From Fimbriimonadaceae bacterium (GTDB lineage: Bacteria; Armatimonadota; Fimbriimonadia; Fimbriimonadales; Fimbriimonadaceae), in NCBI GenBank assembly GCA_026129685.1, contig JAHCHO010000001.1:248001-312000 (forward strand): a stretch of DNA of 64,000 bases, written 5' to 3'. A program made the translations under genes and the position numbers. Shown here one piece after another: positions 6,260 to 14,805 of the stretch. Below the pieces are notes generated by a model. The model had not been told where the DNA came from and did no database searches. It was given only the letters and a program-made list of their open reading frames with translations. The first letter of the stretch is position 1; every line of letters starts with the position of its first letter.

Positions 6260-7720
6260 TCAGCATGGCAATACAACGTCAGCTCCGAAGGTGATCTTCT
6301 TCATGGCCTCCACCTTCGACTCGGTGCTCGCCTCCAGGTAATATTGCATGGTTGTTGCTACAGAAGTGTGGCCCGCTATGGACATCAACGTCTTCGGATC
6401 GGTGACGCGGCTGAGCGCAGTCAGGGCCGTCTTGCGGCAGCAGTAGATGGAGAACTCCTCGTAGACGGGCCGCTCCTTCTGCGCCATCGCCGCCTTCATC
6501 CGCACGATTATCTTGTCAAAGATGTCCTGCGCCCGTCCAGGGGACAGGCTCCCGTCGAGGTCGGTCTTCTTGCCGCTCTTCGAGCGGTAGCCGCCTTGGA
6601 GCACCCAGGCATCGCCCTTGGCGTTCTTGGGGCGCACCGCCTCGATGAACTTCGCGAGGTGGGGAGGGATCGGAACATCGCGCACGGTGCGCGTCTTCGT
6701 GTTGGTCATGATGAGCTTGCCGTTCTGGTCGCGGTGTTGTTTCTCAACCTGGATGATCCCGCCGCGTATGTTGCGCCACCTGACGGCGACGACCTCGCCA
6801 GGAGCGCGGAGAGAACAAAGACATAGAGCGACCAGGGCGCGTTCCTGGTCGTCCTCGCAGGCCAGGAACAACTCCCTCACAAGCTCATCTGAGAAGAGCG
6901 CCTTCACCTTGTGGACGGGCTTGGTGATGCGGATTCCGCCGCGACGTTGATCCCAGAGAATCGTCTTTACGGGCTTTCCAGCCGCCTGGGCCTGGTAGTA
7001 CACCATACGAACGAAGCTCCTCAAGAGCTTCTTCGTCTGCGCGGAGTACGGCTCTCCGTTCGGCTTCTTCCGACGATCCACGGAGTCGAGCCACTCCTGA
7101 ACGTGCTGCTGAGTCATCTCGCCAAGGAGTAGCTCGCCGATCACGAAGGGGGTGACTTCCTTCCCCCGCTCGGCGGTGACGGTGGGCAAGAGCATGTGGT
7201 TCTTGATGTAGCCGAGCGCGTTGTTGTACTGCCCGATGTACCCTGGGTCGGAGTTGAGCTTCGCGTCGATCACCTCCTGCCCGTAGGTCGCCCAGGTGAT
7301 GCCGCCGAGTTGGCGCTTCCGCTCCTCCTCCCAGGAATCCATTTCCACCGCCACGCGGTTGGTGTGGATGGTGCGCTCCTCGCTCTCTCCGAGCCGCTTC
7401 AGCTTCGCCTCGTCCTGCTTCTTGGCGATGTTCCTCTCGATGTTCTGCTCGCACTCGGTTCGGGTGCCTCCCCGCGCCCACACCTGCTCTTCCATCGGCG
7501 GCCCCATGAAGTACCAACTGATCTTCGTCCACCCATACCCCTCGAATAGCGTCTCCCTGATAGCCCCGAACGTCGCACTCGGGTTCTTCGCCTTGAAGTC
7601 CGAAACGAGGCGCTCGATTCCCTTGCGGGATTTGTGGGTGAGGGTCTTTCGCTCGCGGCCCACACGGGCCGTCACGGTATGTTCGATACACACAATAGAG
7701 CCTTGTTTCTTGCGTGGCAC
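6260..7720 (-). CDS. Tyrosine recombinase/integrase 2 with long N-terminal extension
   Basis: A 486-aa member of the phage-integrase family. The first 120 residues are basic and may bind the arm-type sites. A core-binding domain (about 140-260) and a catalytic domain follow. Visible catalytic positions are Arg in LCSLRAPGEVVAVRW, a Lys in TNTKTRTVRDV, the box-II Arg in YCCRKT (the usual His of HxxR is Tyr here), His in IAGHTSVATT and Tyr in MQYYLEA. It starts with GTG at 7720, preceded six nt upstream by CATAAT, and 20 bp further up lie the right arm sites. This makes it the best candidate for the integrase that recognises the ends, and it may be autoregulated. Confidence 0.88.
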   Translation of the reverse strand: MPRKKQGSIVCIEHTVTARVGRERKTLTHKSRKGIERLVSDFKAKNPSATFGAIRETLFEGYGWTKISWYFMGPPMEEQVWARGGTRTECEQNIERNIAKKQDEAKLKRLGESEERTIHTNRVAVEMDSWEEERKRQLGGITWATYGQEVIDAKLNSDPGYIGQYNNALGYIKNHMLLPTVTAERGKEVTPFVIGELLLGEMTQQHVQEWLDSVDRRKKPNGEPYSAQTKKLLRSFVRMVYYQAQAAGKPVKTILWDQRRGGIRITKPVHKVKALFSDELVRELFLACEDDQERALVALCLCSLRAPGEVVAVRWRNIRGGIIQVEKQHRDQNGKLIMTNTKTRTVRDVPIPPHLAKFIEAVRPKNAKGDAWVLQGGYRSKSGKKTDLDGSLSPGRAQDIFDKIIVRMKAAMAQKERPVYEEFSIYCCRKTALTALSRVTDPKTLMSIAGHTSVATTMQYYLEASTESKVEAMKKITFGADVVLPC

Positions 7721-7726
7721 CCCCGT

Positions 7727-7732
7727 ATTATG
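7727..7732 (-). promoter_or_regulatory. -10 box of integrase 2, next to the arm sites
   Basis: CATAAT on the minus strand, six nt before the GTG at 7720. The arm-type repeats at 7741-7763 overlap the region where a -35 box and polymerase would sit, so integrase binding could repress its own gene. No clear -35 hexamer is seen. Confidence 0.5.
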
Positions 7733-7740
7733 AACAGGTC

Positions 7741-7763
7741 ACCAGAGATTCGACCAGACTTTC
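7741..7763 (+). repeat. Right arm-type integrase sites (two direct copies)
   Basis: ACCAGAGATTC (7741-7751) and ACCAGACTTTC (7753-7763) are exact copies of the two variants at 1354-1364 and 1330-1340. The pair lies 86 bp inside the right core repeat. Together they give two arm sites on each side of the core, as in lambda-like integration systems. Confidence 0.72.
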
Positions 7764-7848
7764 AAAGTGGCTCTACAAGCGATTTGGAGGTGTTGAACCT
7801 ACCTATGCTCGATTCCAGTGGCTTCAAGACCCCTCTATGGGCTTTTCG

Positions 7849-7866
7849 ATCAGTCTTCGGAACTGA
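7849..7866 (+). repeat. attR core repeat (18 bp, copy 2)
   Basis: Exact copy of 1286-1303 (the tRNA-Arg anticodon arm). It marks the right boundary of the integrated element. Confidence 0.9.
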
Positions 7867-7899
7867 GGGTTGGGGGTTCGAATCCCTTCGTCCGCGCCA
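7849..7899 (+). pseudogene. 3' half of split tRNA-Arg(UCG) gene (attR side)
   Basis: The fragment holds the anticodon arm, the variable loop GGGTT, the T-arm GGGGG-TTCGAAT-CCCTT, the acceptor 3' strand CGTCCGC, a discriminator G and an encoded CCA ending at 7899. The acceptor 5' strand and D-arm are missing; the bases left of 7849 do not resemble them. It complements 1261-1303 exactly. Confidence 0.9.
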
Positions 7900-7944
7900 A
7901 CTCCCTCCCAAAAACCCATCCGCGCCATCGCGTATTCTGGGGAC

Positions 7945-9251
7945 GTGAAGCGTTCGATCTCCATCGCCCTGCTTGCCCTCGGCGGAGTCCTCGTTTCGGG
8001 CGCCCGCCCCGCCCAGGATTCGCCCCGGCTTGTGGTGACCCGTTCAAGGCGTCGGGCATCTACAAGATCGGAGAGCGGGTCGGGTGGAACGTCGCCTTTG
8101 CGGGAGGCATTACGGGCGGGTCCACCGCTTTCCCGCGCTACGCCTTCTCGCTCCGAAGGAACAACGAGGTCGTCCTCAAGTCCGGCGAACTGCCCGCCGA
8201 CGGAAGCGCCACGACCATCGAGACGACCCTCGCCGAGCCCGCGATGCTCTACCTCGAGCTCACGACGCGCAACGGCCGTCCCCTGGCCTATGGCGCGGCG
8301 GTCGCCCCGACCGATCTTCGGCCGGTCGCCCCGCGTCCCAAGGACTTCGACGCCTTCTGGGCCGCCAAGATTGCCGCGCTGCGCCAAATCCCGGCGAACC
8401 CCGTCCTTAGCCCGGCGGACAGTGGCAAGCCCGGAGTTGCGTACGCCACGGTTCGCATGGATCACGTCGACGGCACCCGCGTCTACGGGCAGATCGCCAA
8501 GCCCGCTAAGGTCGGCAAGTACCCGGCGGTCCTCGTGCTCCTGTGGGCGGGCAGCCCGTACCCGGTTCAGAAGCCATGGGTCACCGATCTCGCCGCTCAG
8601 GGTTGGCTGGCCCTCAACACCGAGCCGCACGACGTCCTCCCGAACGAGTCCCCGACTTACTACCAAAACCTGCCGGAGAGACTGCGGAACTACCACAACG
8701 TGGGGCAAGACGACCGTGACGAGTGCTACTTCGTCGAGATGTACCTCCGCGGCGTCCGCGCCGTGGACTACCTGGCCAAGCATCCGGAGTGGGACGGCAA
8801 GACGCTGCTCGTTATGGGCACCAGCATGGGCGGACAGCAGTCCCTGGCCGTCGCGGGTCTGCACCCAAAGGTCACGCACTTGATCGTCAACGTGCCTGCC
8901 GGATGCGACCTCAACGCGGGCCTGCACGGACGGCAACCCGGATACCCTAACTTCACAAAGGACAACCCGAAGGCGATGGAGACCGCCCGTTACGTGGATT
9001 GCGTGAACTTCGCATCGCGCATTCGCGCCACGTCGCTGGTCGCGATGGGGTTCGTGGACACCGTCACCCCGCCTGCGGGTATCTGGACGGCGTTCAACCT
9101 GATCAAAGGCCCCAAAGAGGTTGCGCCGATGCCTGAGTCGCCCCACAACCATCTCGCAACGCCCGAGCAGCAGCGTCCCTACACGCGACGCGCCGCCGAG
9201 TGGATGGACGCCCTCGTCCATGGCCGCAAAGTCGAGGTCCGGAAAGGCTAG
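7945..9251 (+). CDS. Secreted acetyl esterase (acetylxylan esterase/cephalosporin deacetylase-like) with one-base frameshift
   Basis: The GTG at 7945 opens a signal peptide (KRSISIALLALGGVLVSGARPAQ), six nt after a TATTCT -10 box. The mature protein continues in another frame: the switch falls at 8039-8041, where adding one C to the CCC run gives a continuous reading LVVT-PFKASGIYKIGE. The rest matches the AXE1/cephalosporin-C deacetylase family: a beta-sandwich N-domain (GIYKIGERVGWNV), then an alpha/beta-hydrolase core with the nucleophile elbow GTSMGGQQS, Asp in GFVDTVTPP and His in SPHNH. It probably removes acetyl groups from hemicellulose. The frameshift may be an assembly error or a real inactivating change. 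Confidence 0.8.
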
Positions 9252-9287
9252 TCCGGGCAGGGCCGAGCGCGCCGCATCGCGAACTCG

Positions 9288-12200
9288 GTGGCGATGCCGT
9301 TCGATGCCGTCCTCGCCCTGACCCTTGCCGCCTCGGTCGGCGGTGTGCCAACCGCTTGGACCCCGGACGAGCGCCGTCTCGACGAACGAGTCCGCCAACC
9401 CGGCCCCTACTACGAACTGCTGAACCTGGCCTATGAGCAAGACCCGGTGGCCCTTGGTCTTGTCTTCGCGACGCCGCAGCGCATTGCCGAGGCGAGTTTC
9501 GGGTTCTCGTCGCTGGGTGGGCGCGTGTACGAGCCAGGGCACGACAGCGCGTTCCTCGAGGTCCGCGTTGCCGGTCGGTGGCGCGCCGTGGTGGCGCACC
9601 GAACGCGGGACTACACGAGAATCGGTGAACTCGCGCCCGCCCAGGGCCGCGGCACGGCGTACTGGATCTACCGGTTCGCGCCGATGGCGGTCGAGGGTGT
9701 GCGACTCCGAGCGGACGCTCCCGCTCACCTCGACCCCGGGTACCGGTGCCTAGCCCTCGCGTACCTCGCGGCTGCGGATGGCCCCGCTCCGCGATCGCCC
9801 CGAGGCGAACGGGTCGTCGGCGACCCGCCGCGCGATGCCCCGGACTTCCTCCGCAACGGGGCGAACCTCCTTGCCAAAGAGACGGGGGCGCGATGGACGA
9901 GGAGCGGAATGAGCCGCGAAGTTAGGTGGCCGAGGCCGATGATCGTCAACCGAGTGGACGCCCGCGAAGGGACCTCCGGGCTGACCGTCCAGTACCGCAC
10001 CCGTAGCGGCTGGCGAGACGCGACCGTCACTGCCGAGCGCCCGCTCCGGTTTCTACCCGTGGCGACGGACGGGCTCCGCTTCAAAGGAGGCGAACCGGAC
10101 GCCGTCATGCTCGATACGGAAGGGGAGCGCTACTTCGAGCGACTGAGGGTTGGGCGAAGCGATCTCCTGGGCAGGCGGTTCCGGTCGAGCGAACGGCCCG
10201 ACCTGGCCGAGATGGAGTCCTACCTCCTCCCCATCGACTTCTCCATGGGCGCCGTCGGAAGGCCGGCCGACCTCCACGAAACGATGACGTTCTGGAACGG
10301 CATGTTCTTGATGGTCGAGGGCGGCGAAGGCGCTTACCCGCGCGACGGAGCCCCCGCCCCCGCCCAAGCCCTCGACCGCTGGTTTCTGCCCCTGACGAAC
10401 GGCCACGATTGGGGAGAGGACCTCAACCGCACGAAGGCCCGCCTCGCCGAGGGCGGGCTCCCTGCGGTCCGCACGACCCATGATCGAGACGGGATTCGGT
10501 GCGAGCAAACCCTGTTCGTGACCGCGCCGGACGATCCGTTCTACACCAACGTCACCCGCGTCACCGTCCGCAACTCAAGTCGCCGACGGAAGGCGGTGAC
10601 CTTTGGCTACGCGATGGGTCGCCGACCCGTCTGGCAACCCGAGTGGACCCCGTTCCTCCAGGATCCGTGGCCGACGGGCTACACGCTCGACCGTGATGGC
10701 TGTACGGTGCGGAACGCGAAGGGTGAGATCGTCTTCGCCTCGACGGCTCCGGGCGTCTGGGAGGGGACCGAACGCGAGAACAGGTTCCTCGTCCATCTTG
10801 ACCTGGCTCCCAACGAATCGAAAGAGCTGGCCTTCGCCTTTCCCAATGTGGACGCCCCGATCGCCACGATGCCCCCGTTCGACGCCGGATCCGCCGAGGG
10901 CCGTTTCGCCGCTTGGTGGACCAAGGCCCTCGGCGGGCCCGGGTCGATCTCCGTCCCCGAAGAACCGCTGAACGATGTGTTGCGGAACCTCGTCGCGCAG
11001 TCGCTGATCATCGCCCTGGACGGAGACGAGGTGCGCTATGGCGCCTACTTCTACGAGACGTACTTCGGGGTCGAAGAGGGCTGGCCGGCCGTCGCCCTCG
11101 CCCAGTACGGCCATCCTGAACCAGCCAAGAAGATCGCGGAGATCATGCTTTCCGACGTCCACATGGACAAGGCGAACCACCATCACCAGTACCGCAACGG
11201 TCTCGCGCCCTGGTACGCCGTCACCGTCGCGCGCATCACCCGCGACGATGACTGGTTACGCCGAATCTGGCCAAAGCTCGAAGCGGCCGCAGAGTGGACG
11301 ATCCGGGTCACCTCCGAGAACAAGGACCCCGCCTACGGCGGAATCCTGCCGCGCCACGTCTACGGCGGCGACATCGGCAACCCAGCCTACAGTTTCTACT
11401 CGAACGCGACCTGCTGGCGTGGCCTGTACGACACCGCTATCGCCGCGGAACGTCTCGGCTTGGCCGACAAGGCCGAGCGGTACCGCTCGGCCGCCGATCG
11501 CTACCGCACCCGCCTCCTCGAACTCGCCGACAACCTTGTGGACCGGAGCACCGGTCTGCCCTTTCTGCCGATGGCGTTCGAGGTGGGAGCCGGCGCGACC
11601 TACCGCAAGTCGGAACCTCCCTATGCCTTTCTTGCCGCCCACGTCCTCATCGGCGACCTCTGGACCTACCTCGGAAACTACTGGAACCTGTTTGCCCCCT
11701 TGCTGCTCGAGGTGCGCTTGTTCCCCGAGGGCGACCCCCGTGGGCGCTGGATTCCCGACTACATGGAACAACGGGCAGGCGTCTTGAACGGGCTGGTTCG
11801 CTTCGACCTCGGCTATGACAGCGTCTACGGCAAGGGCTACACCGAGAGCCTCCTCGAGCAGGGACGACGCGACGAGTTTCTGACCGCCCTCTACGGGTTG
11901 TTCGGGCACGCGCTGTCACGCAACTTCGCCGTGATGCCGGAGGTTTCGAAGGTCTTCGATCTGCGCACCGACAACGTCGCCATGTACCGGGAGTACCGGC
12001 GCATGCGCTGGAACTACTTCTACCGTTTTGTCGGTCCCTGGCTCGAAGGGTGGCAAGGCCAAGAGGGCGATCCCCTCGCGGCGGGCGCCGGTATGGCGTT
12101 ACAGGTCATGCGGATGGCGGTAGTTCGCGAGGACTACGTCACCGATCCGCCCGTTGCCCTTCGGCTGCTCGACGGCGCGCCCCTCCAATGGTTCGAACCG

Positions 12201-12452
12201 GGAAAGCGGATCGTTGTGAACGAGACGAACACCTTCTTCGGCCCCGTCAGTCTGGACTGCCGCGCCTCGGCCAGGGGGCTTGCGCTGGTCGTCACCGTGC
12301 CATCGGAAGTCCCTTATCGTCTTCGCCTGCCCTCCCCCGACGGAAGGCCGACGACGATCCGCGTCGACGGTGAAACCGTTCGCGCCGACGCGGACGACTC
12401 CGTCTCGCTCAAGGGGACCGGTGGTCCGACCAAGATCGCGGTCGCCTTCTGA
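9288..12452 (+). CDS. Large secreted six-hairpin ((alpha/alpha)6-barrel) glycosidase-like protein
   Basis: A 1054-aa protein beginning with a signal peptide (initiation at GTG 9288 or ATG 9294). The N-terminal half is mostly beta-structure. The C-terminal half, from about residue 550, has the six-hairpin glycosidase look: YGAYFYETYFGVEEGWP, NHHHQYRNGLAPWYA, WPKLEAAAEWTIR, YGGILPRHVYGGD and SNATCWRGLYDTAIAAERLG. Acidic residues in these segments are candidate catalytic groups. The assignment to a clan of alpha/alpha-barrel hydrolases is reasonably safe, but I cannot assign the exact GH family or substrate. It lies 36 nt downstream of the esterase gene on the same strand. Confidence 0.8.
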   Translation: MAMPFDAVLALTLAASVGGVPTAWTPDERRLDERVRQPGPYYELLNLAYEQDPVALGLVFATPQRIAEASFGFSSLGGRVYEPGHDSAFLEVRVAGRWRAVVAHRTRDYTRIGELAPAQGRGTAYWIYRFAPMAVEGVRLRADAPAHLDPGYRCLALAYLAAADGPAPRSPRGERVVGDPPRDAPDFLRNGANLLAKETGARWTRSGMSREVRWPRPMIVNRVDAREGTSGLTVQYRTRSGWRDATVTAERPLRFLPVATDGLRFKGGEPDAVMLDTEGERYFERLRVGRSDLLGRRFRSSERPDLAEMESYLLPIDFSMGAVGRPADLHETMTFWNGMFLMVEGGEGAYPRDGAPAPAQALDRWFLPLTNGHDWGEDLNRTKARLAEGGLPAVRTTHDRDGIRCEQTLFVTAPDDPFYTNVTRVTVRNSSRRRKAVTFGYAMGRRPVWQPEWTPFLQDPWPTGYTLDRDGCTVRNAKGEIVFASTAPGVWEGTERENRFLVHLDLAPNESKELAFAFPNVDAPIATMPPFDAGSAEGRFAAWWTKALGGPGSISVPEEPLNDVLRNLVAQSLIIALDGDEVRYGAYFYETYFGVEEGWPAVALAQYGHPEPAKKIAEIMLSDVHMDKANHHHQYRNGLAPWYAVTVARITRDDDWLRRIWPKLEAAAEWTIRVTSENKDPAYGGILPRHVYGGDIGNPAYSFYSNATCWRGLYDTAIAAERLGLADKAERYRSAADRYRTRLLELADNLVDRSTGLPFLPMAFEVGAGATYRKSEPPYAFLAAHVLIGDLWTYLGNYWNLFAPLLLEVRLFPEGDPRGRWIPDYMEQRAGVLNGLVRFDLGYDSVYGKGYTESLLEQGRRDEFLTALYGLFGHALSRNFAVMPEVSKVFDLRTDNVAMYREYRRMRWNYFYRFVGPWLEGWQGQEGDPLAAGAGMALQVMRMAVVREDYVTDPPVALRLLDGAPLQWFEPGKRIVVNETNTFFGPVSLDCRASARGLALVVTVPSEVPYRLRLPSPDGRPTTIRVDGETVRADADDSVSLKGTGGPTKIAVAF

Positions 12453-12455
12453 GTC

Positions 12456-13406
12456 CTACTTCGCCGCGAGCAGCCCCAGCGAGGTGCGTCCCTTCAACCG
12501 CGTCTCCAGGATGGGGTTCGTCTTCGAGTAGTCGGTCACGAAAAGCTGGAACCCGCCCTCCGAGGTCGCCCTCGCCGCGAGCGTCCGCCGTGTGGCAGGA
12601 TCCAGGTCGAACTCGATCCCCGCCTTAAGTCGCAACGGTAGCCGGAAAAGGCCGGACTCCTCGGGAGTCGTGCCGTAGAGTTGGTTGGCGAACGCCGCGA
12701 CGTCGGTGTCGAGGTCGAGGTCCGCCGTCACCCGCAGGACCGGCTTGCCGTTCGACGTGGTCGGGCCGCGATAGGTGTACGTCAGGTCGAGACGCTGGAC
12801 GGCGCTCTTGCCGGAGCCTAGACGCTGCGGTTGGTACCCAACGGTGCGCTTCCACGTCGCCCCCGGGGCGACGTCCTCGAAAGGTAGCTTGGGCGCGAAG
12901 TCCAGGGAGCTGTCGAGCGAACCCAAGAACAACGCGAGACGGTGGACCTCCAGGACGAAGTTCGCCACCATGTCCGGTTGCCGCATCAAGGGTCGGTCCG
13001 CGACGAGCCGGATCCCGTCTTTCGGTGGCGTCTTCTTGCCGAGGTCCTTTACGTTCAGCAACTCGTTGATCGGGCTCAGCCTGACTTCCAGGTCGAGGTT
13101 CACCTTCTCGACTTTGCGCTCGGGCTCGCCCTCGCCGTCCGACTCGGTGATCGTCATCGTAGGACGCTGGTATTTCGCGAGCGCGATCCCGTCCGCCAAG
13201 AGGTCCGTCACCTGATAGGCGAAGCGGTACTCGAAGTCGGTGTCTTCCGGCATGAAGGTGCTCAGTCCGCCCGCGCGCGTCTCCGCGAGAAGGTGCGAGT
13301 TCACCTCGTACTGCACCCTCTCACCCTTCCGGAACACGCGCGAAAGGTCGGTCGTGACCCCCGGCGAGTTCACGCAGAGAAGGGATGTGAGCACGGCGAG
13401 GACCAT
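12456..13406 (-). CDS. Secreted protein of unknown function (316 aa)
   Basis: The protein starts with a short hydrophobic signal-like segment (MVLAVLTSLLCVNSPG). The mature part is beta-rich: GERVQYEVNSHLLAETRAGG, then a VTDLLADGIALAKYQ segment and a QRLDLTYTYRGPTTSNGKPVL segment. This resembles secreted proteins that carry a repeated lipoprotein-like beta fold, but I do not recognise a named family. A TATAAA box lies ten nt before the ATG on the minus strand. It ends three nt from the glycosidase stop (convergent) and is divergent from the transhydrogenase operon. Confidence 0.65.
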   Translation of the reverse strand: MVLAVLTSLLCVNSPGVTTDLSRVFRKGERVQYEVNSHLLAETRAGGLSTFMPEDTDFEYRFAYQVTDLLADGIALAKYQRPTMTITESDGEGEPERKVEKVNLDLEVRLSPINELLNVKDLGKKTPPKDGIRLVADRPLMRQPDMVANFVLEVHRLALFLGSLDSSLDFAPKLPFEDVAPGATWKRTVGYQPQRLGSGKSAVQRLDLTYTYRGPTTSNGKPVLRVTADLDLDTDVAAFANQLYGTTPEESGLFRLPLRLKAGIEFDLDPATRRTLAARATSEGGFQLFVTDYSKTNPILETRLKGRTSLGLLAAK

Positions 13407-13638
13407 AGGAACGTTATTTATACGACCGGCAGACCGTCCTCGTCACGCTCGCCAACGTCAGAACCGGCCCGACGAGCGGGACCAAAGTCACACCGGGCGG
13501 CCCATCAATCTGCACGCGAAAGGAGAGCATCCCCGCACGTGGAAGTGCTTTTCCAGTCCACAGAGGCGGCGACCGCTCGAGGGTGCGCGGGTACGTTGCT
13601 CACGCCATATCGGAAGGTCCCACGCCTCGGACGACGAG

Positions 13639-14805
13639 GTGATTCGGTTGCGAGTGGGAATACCGTCGGAAACACGTCCCGGCGAACGTCGCGTCGCGCT
13701 CTCCCCGGAGGGCGTCGCCAGTCTGGTCGCGGTCGGCTTTCAGGTTGCCGTCCAGGCCGATGCCGGCCATCGGGCCTTCTATACGGACGAGGAGTACCGC
13801 CACGCCGGCGCCGAGATCGTCCCCGAACCTGGGGCGGTCTGCGGAGAGGCCGACATCGTGTTGCGGGTTCTCGGTCCGAGCGACACCGATTCGCCAACCG
13901 AGGTTTGTCGGTTCAAACCGGGAACGACGCTCGTCTCGTTCCTTGCCCCGGTCAGCAATCCGCGCACCGTCAAGGCCCTTGCCGACGGGGAGGTGACCGC
14001 GTTCTCGATGGACCTGGTTCCTCGCATCACGCGCGCCCAACGCATGGACGCCCTGAGCGCGATGAGCACGATCGCCGGCTACAAGGCGGCTCTGCTCGCC
14101 GCCTCGCGACTGCCGAAGTTCTACCCCCTCCTCATGACGGCGGCCGGCACGATTCCTCCCGCCCGGGTCCTTATCATCGGCGCGGGCGTCGCCGGTCTCC
14201 AGGCGATCGCCACCTGCCGAAGGTTGGGTGCCGTCGTCGAGGCCTTCGACGTCCGGCCGGCCGTGAAGGAACAGGTCGAGAGCCTCGGCGCCAAGTTCGT
14301 CGCGATGGACATCGTGACCGATGACGCGCAGGACGCGTCCGGCTACGCCAAGGAGGTCTCCGGAGACACCCACTCGAAGGAACTCGACCTGATCGGCAAC
14401 CGCATGGCGAAGAACGACGTGGTCATCACGACCGCCCTCATCCCGGGCCGCCCGGCGCCGAAGCTCATCACGCGGGACATGGTGCGCCGGATGCCGCCCG
14501 GCAGCGTGATCGTGGACCTGGCCGCCATGAACGGCGGCAACTGCGAGGCCACCGTGCCCGGCCAAGAGGTCGTCGTGGACGATGTCCTGATCGCCGGTCC
14601 TCTCGACCTGCTCTCCGACATGGCCCACGACGCCAGCCGGATGTACTCCAAGAACATCGTGGAGTTCCTGCTCAACCTGGCTCCCGAAGGCAACATGAAA
14701 CTCGATCTCGAAGACCCGATCCTGCGCGATACCCTGGTCACCCACCAGGGCAAGGTCGTCCACGAGCCCACGCGGCTGGCTCTTCAGCGGGAGGGACAGT
14801 CATGA
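13639..14805 (+). CDS. pntAA: NAD(P) transhydrogenase, subunit alpha part 1 (NAD-binding)
   Basis: A 388-aa soluble dI subunit of proton-translocating transhydrogenase, which exchanges hydride between NADH and NADP using the proton gradient. Typical segments are GIPSETRPGERRVALSPEGV at the N-terminus, RAQRMDALSAMSTIAGYKAAL, the Rossmann loop IIGAGVAGLQAIATCRRLGA, FDVRPAVKEQVESLGAKF and GSVIVDLAAMNGGNCEAT. I chose the GTG at 13639, just before the conserved start. A longer open frame upstream has no homology. The stop overlaps the next start (ATGA at 14802-14805), so the three subunits are translationally coupled. Confidence 0.93.
   Translation: MIRLRVGIPSETRPGERRVALSPEGVASLVAVGFQVAVQADAGHRAFYTDEEYRHAGAEIVPEPGAVCGEADIVLRVLGPSDTDSPTEVCRFKPGTTLVSFLAPVSNPRTVKALADGEVTAFSMDLVPRITRAQRMDALSAMSTIAGYKAALLAASRLPKFYPLLMTAAGTIPPARVLIIGAGVAGLQAIATCRRLGAVVEAFDVRPAVKEQVESLGAKFVAMDIVTDDAQDASGYAKEVSGDTHSKELDLIGNRMAKNDVVITTALIPGRPAPKLITRDMVRRMPPGSVIVDLAAMNGGNCEATVPGQEVVVDDVLIAGPLDLLSDMAHDASRMYSKNIVEFLLNLAPEGNMKLDLEDPILRDTLVTHQGKVVHEPTRLALQREGQS

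Larger units (their letters stand above)
1304..7848. mobile_element. Integrative element in the tRNA-Arg anticodon loop, carrying an intron-containing replacement tRNA
   Basis: The element is bounded by 18-bp direct repeats formed from the anticodon arm of the split tRNA-Arg. It is about 6.5 kb long. From left to right it contains arm-type repeats, a tRNA-Arg with a group I intron, a small acidic protein, a primase-like replication protein, a lipoprotein, a small unknown protein, two tyrosine recombinases and a second pair of arm-type repeats. No capsid, conjugation or defence genes are recognisable, so it resembles a small satellite or an integrative plasmid. Unlike typical tRNA-targeting islands, it does not restore the target gene at either junction. 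Confidence 0.88.

Noticed and set aside
1261-7899. CRISPR array or phage defence genes within the element
   Set aside because: I looked for regularly spaced repeats, nucleases, helicases and capsid-like proteins and found none; the only repeats are the core and arm sites.
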